Source: an uncultured Myxococcales bacterium
Lineage (GTDB): Bacteria; Myxococcota_A; Polyangia; Polyangiales; Polyangiaceae
DNA length: 57,942 nt
Assembly (NCBI GenBank): GCA_937902985.1
Contig: CALFNG010000478.1
Location: forward strand, 1 to 57,942
Direction: 5' to 3'
The notes below the pieces were generated by a model. It was not told where the DNA came from, searched no databases, and worked only from the letters and a program-made list of their open reading frames with translations. This document shows, one piece after another, positions 52,134-57,942 of this stretch (position 1 is its first letter; the number at the start of each line of letters is the position of its first letter). Made by a program: the position numbers and the translations under genes.

Positions 52134-53726
52134 TCATTCGGCACGGAGACCATCCGCCGGCCGGAGCTTCGCGGCATACATCGCTGGAAAGATCGTCGCC
52201 ACGAGGCAAATGGCGATCGCCACGGCCGCGGGAAGCACGAACTCGAGCGGGTGCATCGACACAGGAAGGCGGGAGATGAAGTACACTTTGGGGTCGAGCG
52301 GAAAGCTATAGACGAGCAAGAATCGGCAACAAAGCCACCCGATCGCGATGCCGAGGGCCGTCCCCACCAGGCCGATGATGCCGCCCTGGTAGAGGAAAAT
52401 CATGAGGACTGCGTCGTTCGTGGCGCCGATGGCCTTCAGCACGGCAATCTCTTTCTTCTTCTCGAGCACCACCATGACGATCGTCGCGATGACGGTGCAG
52501 GCCGCGACCAGGATGATGAGCCCGAGCACGAAGCTCATCCCGATCTGCTGGATGAGCAGCGCGGTGAAGAGGCCGTGGTTCAGCTCTCGCCAGTCCATCG
52601 TGTGATAGATGCCGTTGTCGAGGAGCACGTCGATCTTCCTCGCGATGGCGTGCGCGTCGTCGATGTCGGCGACCTTCATCTCCACCCCCGTCACGCTGTC
52701 GCCATACTCGTAGAAGGCCTGGGCCTCGTAGAGATCGGTGTACACGAGCTTCGAGTCGTACTGGTCGAAGCCGGCTTCGAAGACCGAGATGACACGGAAG
52801 CTCTTGGCGATCGGCGCGCGCGTGCCCGACCCGAACGACATGCCGATCTGCGGCGACGTGACCAGGACGCAGTCGCCCAGTCCGACGGCCAGCTGCTTGG
52901 CAAGGGTGCGCCCGATGACGATGCCCGGCATCTTCGCGATCTGTTCGGGGCTCTTGCAGGGGTCGGGATCGACGGAGTCGGGGAGGTCGTCGTCGTCCGG
53001 CAGGCGGCTCTTGTAGCCGCCGCTCGGGGTCACCTCGCCCTGAACGGCGGGACGAGCCGCGCGCGCCGACATCGGATGGGGAGCGGGAGTTGCGGGCGCT
53101 GGCGGCCTTGCCGACGCCGACGCGACCGCCGCCGGCTCGTTCTGCTTTCGCATCTCGGCGTCGACCTCGCGACGCATCAACTTGAGGAGCGATTCGGTCC
53201 CTCCGTCGCGATCGCTGGAGCTGCCGGGCGTCCCGAGGTCGAGCTCTTCGCGAAGAGGATCGCGAAGCACCCCGCCGGGCCGCTCGGGGGGCTGCGCGTC
53301 AGGGCGACGTAGCCCGGCTAGGCTCCCCTCGACGATGTGCTCCGGCAGGTCGAGCACCTTGGGCATCAGCTCCGGGTCGACGCCCTTGAGAAGGACGCCG
53401 GTCGCCGTGCGCTCGGAGTGGGTGACCATCATCGGGTTGATGACGAAGGGAGCGACGCCGACGACGCCGGGGACGCCCTCGATCTTCTTCATCACGTCGC
53501 GGTACTCGCGAAAGTCGATCGAGTACTTGAGGACCAGGACGTGCGCGTTGACGCCCAGCACCTTCTCGCGAAACTGCTCCTGGAACCCGCCGGTTACGCT
53601 CATCACGATCGTGAGCGCGGCGACGCCGAGGAGGACGCCGCCGATCGCGAGCGCCGTGCTGATCGAGATCATGCTTCGCTTCTTCGAAGCGAGGTAACGG
53701 AGCGCGACGGTTAGCGGGTAGCCCAT
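52134..53726 (-). CDS. LolC/LolE-family ABC transporter permease
   Basis: 530-residue inner-membrane protein of the lipoprotein-releasing/MacB-like permease family. One N-terminal helix (about 18-43) with LASKKRSMISISTALAIGGV, a large periplasmic region, and three C-terminal helices (MSFVLGLIILVAACTVIATIV, GIIGLVGTALGIAIGWLCC, VLPAAVAIAICLVATIFPAM). The EKKKEIAVLKAIGATNDAV loop is diagnostic of the FtsX-type domain. The periplasmic region carries an extra Pro/Ser/Asp-rich insert of about 130 residues (about 150-280). A LolD-type ATPase is not adjacent. Lipoprotein sorting is likely but another lipid cargo is possible. The start is the ATG at 53726. Confidence 0.88.
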   Translation of the reverse strand: MGYPLTVALRYLASKKRSMISISTALAIGGVLLGVAALTIVMSVTGGFQEQFREKVLGVNAHVLVLKYSIDFREYRDVMKKIEGVPGVVGVAPFVINPMMVTHSERTATGVLLKGVDPELMPKVLDLPEHIVEGSLAGLRRPDAQPPERPGGVLRDPLREELDLGTPGSSSDRDGGTESLLKLMRREVDAEMRKQNEPAAVASASARPPAPATPAPHPMSARAARPAVQGEVTPSGGYKSRLPDDDDLPDSVDPDPCKSPEQIAKMPGIVIGRTLAKQLAVGLGDCVLVTSPQIGMSFGSGTRAPIAKSFRVISVFEAGFDQYDSKLVYTDLYEAQAFYEYGDSVTGVEMKVADIDDAHAIARKIDVLLDNGIYHTMDWRELNHGLFTALLIQQIGMSFVLGLIILVAACTVIATIVMVVLEKKKEIAVLKAIGATNDAVLMIFLYQGGIIGLVGTALGIAIGWLCCRFLLVYSFPLDPKVYFISRLPVSMHPLEFVLPAAVAIAICLVATIFPAMYAAKLRPADGLRAE

Positions 53727-54244
53727 CGAAGATTCTGTGGCCGGCTCGCGCAGCGAGCGAGCGCGCTCGCCGCGCACACCGGAGCCTCGTACCATGAATG
53801 CCGAGCCGCGCGAGTCGCGCCTTACGGCTGGCTCGCGGCTCCGAGGCGCCGAGACGCCCGGCGATGAGCCCGCCGCGTCGGATACGGCCCGACCGTGAAC
53901 GGCCCTTCCGGTTTGATGGGCGTCCCTGAAAAAGCTGCGGACCGCGGCGGGGGGCCTGGAGGGGGGGCCTGGAGCGGGGCTGGAGCGAGGCATGTGCGAG
54001 GCATGTGCGAGGCATGTGCGAGGGTGCGAGCGGCGACCTGCCCCGTGCACGCTCCGTGGAGGAGCTGCAGGAGCCGGATGCGGATGATGCGGATGATAAG
54101 GAGAGCGAGAGCGGCGAGGCCCAGGCCGAGCTACTCTGGTGTTCGTGGCACCTTTGTCGCATGTCGCACAATCTTCGCGCTGGGGCTCGCTTCTTGCACT
54201 ATTGGCCTTGTGAGATCCCTACTCTCATCGTTCGATGAGGCTTC
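53727..54244. other. 518-bp intergenic region with an 11-bp tandem repeat
   Basis: This divergent gap holds three tandem copies of GAGGCATGTGC at about 53987-54019. G-rich runs lie at 53940-53985 and a short GATGCGGATGATGCGGATGAT repeat near 54075-54096, followed by lower-GC sequence at 54150-54230, which probably contains the kinase promoter. No gene is convincing. A GAGG site lies just before the kinase ATG at 54245. Confidence 0.4.
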
Positions 54245-55876
54245 ATGAGCGACGCCCCGAAGTCTGAGCGACCCACGAGCGTGGCCGACACGGCGTCCTT
54301 GCCCGTCACCATCGGTCTCGTTCCCACGCCGGTGCCGACGCCTCCGGCCGTGTCGCAGGGTCCCGTGCCCGCCGCCGGCGCGGCGGTTTCGACCACGGTG
54401 CCGCCCCCCCCGCCGAAGGTCGACCCCTACGTCGGCAAGACGATCGACGGTCGATACCTGATCGAGCGCGTGCTCGGCGAAGGGGGCATGGGCGTCGTTT
54501 ACGCCGGGCGGCACAAGGTCATCGACAAGCGGGTCGCCATCAAGGTCCTTCGCGGCGAGATGGCGACCGACCAGGAGCTCCTCGAGCGATTCCTGCAGGA
54601 AGCGCGCGCGGCCAGCGCCATCGGCAACCTGCACATCGTCGACATCAGCGACTTCGGGCAGCTCCCCGACGGGTCCACGTACTTCGTGATGGAGTTCCTC
54701 GAAGGCAAGAGTCTCGGGGGGGTGCTGGCCGAGCTCAAGGGTCCGATGCCGGTTCCCCGGCTTTGCCACATCGTCAAGCAGATCGCGCAAGGCCTCCAGG
54801 CCGCGCACGCCGCGAGCATCGTTCACCGCGATCTCAAGCCCGACAACGTCATGGTCGTCACGCGCGGAAAAGAGCGCGACTTCGTGAAGATCCTCGACTT
54901 CGGGATCGCCAAGGTGGGCACGGGCACCAAGAAGATGACGCGCGCGGGGAGCGTCTTTGGAACGCCTCATTACATGAGCCCCGAGCAGGCGGCAGGGGCC
55001 GCCGTCGACCACCGCACGGACATCTACGCGCTCGGCGTCATTCTCTACGAGCTCGCCAGCGGCAAGGTCCCGTTCGACGCCGACAATTTCATGGGGATCT
55101 TGACCCAGCACATGTACAAGGCGCCCGTCCCCATCCGGGCGCTCGTGCCCGAGATCGACGTGCCGCCGGGCCTCGACGCGATCGTCCTCAAGTGCCTGAG
55201 CAAGAAGCCCGAGGGCCGTTACGGCGCGATGGACGAGCTCGTGACCGACCTCGAAAGGCTCGAACGCGGAACGCTTCCCGACGCGGTCGGCGAGATGATG
55301 GCGCGCACGGGCGGCTTCAACGTGCCGGCCGACTACTTCCGCGCGCACGGGATGCCAGCGCCCGTGCCGGCGACTCCCCATGAGCCGAAGAAGCGCTGGC
55401 CGCTCTACGCCACGATCGGAGCGGTAGGCACCCTCGTCGGCATCGTGGCCGTCGTTCTCGCGCGGAGCCCGAGCACACCAGCCCAGACGCCGCTCGCCGC
55501 GCCGGTGGCGCCCCCCGTCGTGACGGCAGCTCTCTCGGCGCCGGCGGCGCCCGTGCCGCTCGCGGCAGCCGCCGTCGTCGCCCCGGCGACGCACGAAATC
55601 CTCGTCAGCGTGACCCCGGCAGACGCGACAATCACCCGCAACGGGAAAGACCAGGGCCCGTCGCCGGTCGTCATGCAGATGACCGAAAACGAGAGCGCCA
55701 CGCTCGTCGTCACGCGCAAGGGCTACAAGGCGAAGACGGCCAAGATCGACGCCTCGAGCGCCAGGCAAACGATCACCCTGGACCCCGCCTGGGGTCCCAC
55801 CGCCAAGCCCACGACCCCGCCTGCTTCAGGCGGCGGCATAGACGACGTCGGCGACCCCTTCGCCAAGAAGCGCTGA
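54245..55876 (+). CDS. Hanks-type Ser/Thr protein kinase with a PEGA-like tail
   Basis: 543 residues. After a Pro/Ala-rich leader (1-60) the kinase domain (about 70-345) shows the Gly-rich loop LGEGGMGVVY, the ATP Lys in VAIK (100), Glu about 119, the catalytic loop HRDLKPDN with Asp 196, DFG with Asp 218, and FGTPHYMSPEQ. Thus it should be active. A single helix follows (WPLYATIGAVGTLVGIVAVV, about 383-402), then an Ala/Pro linker and a PEGA-like beta domain (VSVTPADATITRNGKDQGPS, about 462-481), probably outside the membrane. Typical myxobacterial receptor kinase. Substrate unknown. It converges with the lipoprotein gene 13 bp away. Confidence 0.92.
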   Translation: MSDAPKSERPTSVADTASLPVTIGLVPTPVPTPPAVSQGPVPAAGAAVSTTVPPPPPKVDPYVGKTIDGRYLIERVLGEGGMGVVYAGRHKVIDKRVAIKVLRGEMATDQELLERFLQEARAASAIGNLHIVDISDFGQLPDGSTYFVMEFLEGKSLGGVLAELKGPMPVPRLCHIVKQIAQGLQAAHAASIVHRDLKPDNVMVVTRGKERDFVKILDFGIAKVGTGTKKMTRAGSVFGTPHYMSPEQAAGAAVDHRTDIYALGVILYELASGKVPFDADNFMGILTQHMYKAPVPIRALVPEIDVPPGLDAIVLKCLSKKPEGRYGAMDELVTDLERLERGTLPDAVGEMMARTGGFNVPADYFRAHGMPAPVPATPHEPKKRWPLYATIGAVGTLVGIVAVVLARSPSTPAQTPLAAPVAPPVVTAALSAPAAPVPLAAAAVVAPATHEILVSVTPADATITRNGKDQGPSPVVMQMTENESATLVVTRKGYKAKTAKIDASSARQTITLDPAWGPTAKPTTPPASGGGIDDVGDPFAKKR

Positions 55877-55889
55877 ACCGAGAATTCTC

Positions 55890-57942
55890 TCAGTCCCTGA
55901 GCGGGGCGAAGGCAGAGCCGTTCCAGCGGTAACGAACGTCGTGGATGCCTCCCCAGGGAAGGATGAGGGGCTCGATGTCGCCGCTGCCGGGCTGGTCTTG
56001 CGACCACGGATACGTCTTTTCGGTCCAGCCGGTCGCGCGGCCGGGCGCGGACAGCACGTCGAATTTCTTGTTGCCGGGGGCGGGGATGAACTGCACGAGC
56101 CCTTGCACGCGCTTGTTCCCGCGATCGCGGGCCGTCTCGATCCCGAAGACGCGCGTGATGGCGTCGCCGTTGACCTGGTAAACGAAGAGCACTTCGGAGT
56201 CGACGTTCCCTCCATCGGCGCCCACGTGCCGGACGCCACGTACGACGAGATCGGCCGCCCCGTCGCCGGTGAGGTCGCGCGCGGAGAGCTCGGTGACGTC
56301 GGCCGCGTCGGCGAACTGCGCGAGCGTCACGAAGCTGTACCCGGTGCCGCCCTTGAAGCCGGGACCGAAGACCACGATGTCGCGTCCCACGAGCACTACT
56401 CGTTCGGGTCGTGCATCGCCCGAGACTTGCACCCGTAGATCGGACTTGGGCGCGACGTCTCCGGCGCCGCGGTCCTTGCGGTACTGATCGAGCATCGCCT
56501 CCGAGAGGCTCCCGCCGCGCGCGACCTTCGGCGTGGGGGGTTCGAGGGGGCGGTCCGCGGCATGGGGCGACGGGTGGTCCCCGGTCACGCCCGCGGTGCC
56601 GCCGCCGGGCATCTCTTCGCGCCGCGTGACCTCGCTCGCCTTCTTGAAGTGCGAGCCGTCCCAGCGCCACGTCTCGGAGCGAACGCTGCCCCAGGGGAAC
56701 AAGATCGACGCCACGTCGCTGGCGATCGGCTCCTGGTACGACTGCGCGTCCCACGTCGTCGACGGCTCGACGCTCACGTCGATCTCCCCGCGCGTCAGGC
56801 GGACCGCGTTGTCGATGTGCTTGTCGGACTGGCGCACCTCGATCTCGTGCGTGAACGTGACGCGAGGCTCGTCGGTGTTGCTCATCGCGCTCAGGACCTC
56901 GAGGTACTCGCGCGTCGACCCCCCCACCGTGGCGCGGCGGCGGACGACCACGTCCCCCTTGCCCCGACCGGTGGCGTCGCGCACGTCGAGTCGAACGAGG
57001 TCGCCGCCGAGGTCTCGGTAGAAGAAGCCGGTCCCCCCGAGATACGAGCTGCCGCAGATCGTGAGGAAGTGGTCGAAGACCGCGATGCGCTCGCGGATCC
57101 CGTCGCCGGTGAGGTCGGCGACGGCGTCGAACGAGGGTGCGGTCTTGGTCAGCCCCTTGGGCGCCAGAAACTGCTCGATCATCGAGAGCTCGGGCTCGCT
57201 CGGGATCCACGCCATGGCCGCCGGGTGTTGCGGATCCACGGGTCCGGTGGCTATCTCGGAGTCGCCGTCGACGTAACGCGCGACGCCGTGGATGCCGACC
57301 CGCGTCGTACGCGCGGCCGGCAGCGAGCTCCACGGGATGGACGCTTCGAGCGTGTAGCCGCCCGCCTCTGGAGCCTCGACGATCTTCGCGCCTGGCACGA
57401 TGGCGCGGCTGCCGAAGCGGACGCTCCCTTCGCTATCGCCGGGTTTGCCGGCGAAGAGGCCGAGATCGTAGATCGCGTAGGTGCTGCTCGGGGTCGGGAC
57501 CGCGAGCAGGAGCGACACGTGGTCGTGTCCGACGGCGAACGACGCGTCCTTGATCACGGCCGCGACGTAGAGCTTCGCGTCGTCGTACTGGAGGCCGACC
57601 ATCATCTGCGACTGGGCCGGGCCGCGGATAGTGATCGTGGCCTTCGCGAATGGGGGCCACTCGGTCGGGACGCCGTCGAGCTTGATGGTCTTGTCCTTGT
57701 CGACCGACTCGAGCCGCAGCCCGTCGGCCGTCGCTTCGGGCGCGTCGCCGCCCCCGCCGTTGAGCGTTTGGATGCCATGCGACGCCGCATAGTCTGTGAA
57801 GCCGGGGTCGCCCTGCTCCGAGTCGCCGGCGGGAGCCTTTGCGCCGGGGTCGGTGCCGGCCGCCACGCCTCCGCACCCGGCCCCGAACGTGGCGAACGTG
57901 GCGAACGTGGCGAACGTGGCGAACGTGGCGAACGTGGCGAAC
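55890..57942 (-). CDS. secreted lipoprotein with CBM9-like and FG-GAP-like regions, partial at right edge
   Basis: The frame is open to the window end, so the true start lies beyond it. Visible residues begin FATFATFAT..., continue to FGAGCGGVAAGTDPG (possible lipobox, not canonical), then the main chain. An N-terminal third looks like a CBM9/DOMON-type beta sandwich (IKLDGVPTEWPPFAKATITI, YDDAKLYVAAVIKDASF). Three segments look like FG-GAP/VCBS repeats with calcium-loop style Asp (DLTGDGIRERIAVFDH, DATGRGKGDVVVRRR, DLTGDGAADLVVRG). No catalytic motif is visible. Likely a surface protein binding glycans or minerals; function unknown. At least 683 residues. A GTG at 57866 could be an internal start but the longer frame is better supported. 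Confidence 0.7.
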   Translation of the reverse strand, partial: FATFATFATFATFATFATFGAGCGGVAAGTDPGAKAPAGDSEQGDPGFTDYAASHGIQTLNGGGGDAPEATADGLRLESVDKDKTIKLDGVPTEWPPFAKATITIRGPAQSQMMVGLQYDDAKLYVAAVIKDASFAVGHDHVSLLLAVPTPSSTYAIYDLGLFAGKPGDSEGSVRFGSRAIVPGAKIVEAPEAGGYTLEASIPWSSLPAARTTRVGIHGVARYVDGDSEIATGPVDPQHPAAMAWIPSEPELSMIEQFLAPKGLTKTAPSFDAVADLTGDGIRERIAVFDHFLTICGSSYLGGTGFFYRDLGGDLVRLDVRDATGRGKGDVVVRRRATVGGSTREYLEVLSAMSNTDEPRVTFTHEIEVRQSDKHIDNAVRLTRGEIDVSVEPSTTWDAQSYQEPIASDVASILFPWGSVRSETWRWDGSHFKKASEVTRREEMPGGGTAGVTGDHPSPHAADRPLEPPTPKVARGGSLSEAMLDQYRKDRGAGDVAPKSDLRVQVSGDARPERVVLVGRDIVVFGPGFKGGTGYSFVTLAQFADAADVTELSARDLTGDGAADLVVRGVRHVGADGGNVDSEVLFVYQVNGDAITRVFGIETARDRGNKRVQGLVQFIPAPGNKKFDVLSAPGRATGWTEKTYPWSQDQPGSGDIEPLILPWGGIHDVRYRWNGSAFAPLRD
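57885..57942. repeat. 9-bp tandem repeat (GAACGTGGC), 6.4 copies, at the window edge
   Basis: Six perfect copies of GAACGTGGC plus four bases end exactly at the window edge. On the minus strand each unit encodes Phe-Ala-Thr within the putative signal peptide of the flanking lipoprotein, so copy number changes would lengthen or shorten the hydrophobic leader by three residues without a frameshift. The repeat may also explain why the sequence ends here. Confidence 0.85.

Noticed and set aside
54131-55768. 545-codon minus-strand frame opposite the Ser/Thr kinase
   Set aside because: Antisense to an intact kinase with all catalytic residues; no domain on the minus strand.

Overview
The window is 57.9 kb of high-GC bacterial DNA with almost no tRNA, rRNA, phage or transposase signal. 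Gene content points to Myxococcota, probably a Polyangiales-type organism. The evidence is a myxobacterial-style PilZ protein, Hanks-type kinase with a PEGA-like tail, GAF protein with the MRWLVEV N-terminal region, Gly/Ser/Asp-rich surface lipoproteins, and TolQ/ExbD/ExbD triads like the Agl gliding motor. The taxonomic call is an inference from gene families, not a measured placement. Both ends look cut: the right edge lies inside a 9-bp tandem repeat within a lipoprotein signal peptide.

Layout. (1) 0-9 kb: housekeeping and scattered genes: nadA, a PilZ protein, an acyl-CoA synthetase, an LTXXQ-motif periplasmic protein, pyk, lysA and a Gly-rich lipoprotein. (2) 9.3-26.3 kb: a uronic-acid utilisation locus. 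A minus-strand operon encodes an SDR, a LarA-family nickel-pincer racemase/epimerase, KdgK, tagaturonate epimerase (UxaE), a FadR-type regulator and UxaC. A plus-strand arm encodes an ABC importer (binding protein, ATPase, two permeases), a DcaP-like porin and a GH79-type glucuronidase lipoprotein. Three gene remnants (SnoaL-like, HAD, GH79) lie in or at the edge of this locus, and a 178-bp palindromic element sits between its two arms. (3) 26.5-34 kb: an MEDS-domain histidine kinase lacking the usual phosphoacceptor His, an XPB-N-terminal-like/helicase-associated protein, and a divergent DNA methyltransferase overlapping an HD dNTPase-like gene and an envelope protein gene. (4) 34-40.3 kb: two divergent TolQ/ExbD/ExbD triads around a 1.36-kb repeat-containing intergenic region. 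(5) 40.4-48.2 kb: a small lipoprotein, the rod-shape cluster mreB-mreC-mreD-mrdA-rodA, rpmG and a two-RRM RNA-binding protein. (6) 48.4-57.9 kb: a GAF protein and histidine kinase pair, a LolC/E-type permease, a Ser/Thr kinase and a partial CBM9-like/FG-GAP-like lipoprotein.

How it may work together. The uronate locus reads as a complete outside-to-inside scheme: GH79 releases glucuronic acid, the porin and ABC system import it, UxaC/UxaE interconvert the keto-uronates, and KdgK phosphorylates 2-keto-3-deoxygluconate. Canonical uxuB and uxuA are absent. The SDR plus the LarA homologue may provide a non-standard bypass through mannonate and gluconate; this is a hypothesis. The two motor triads lie directly beside the MreB/RodA/PBP2 elongation genes, which is suggestive because the Myxococcus gliding machinery couples an AglRQS proton-driven motor to MreB.
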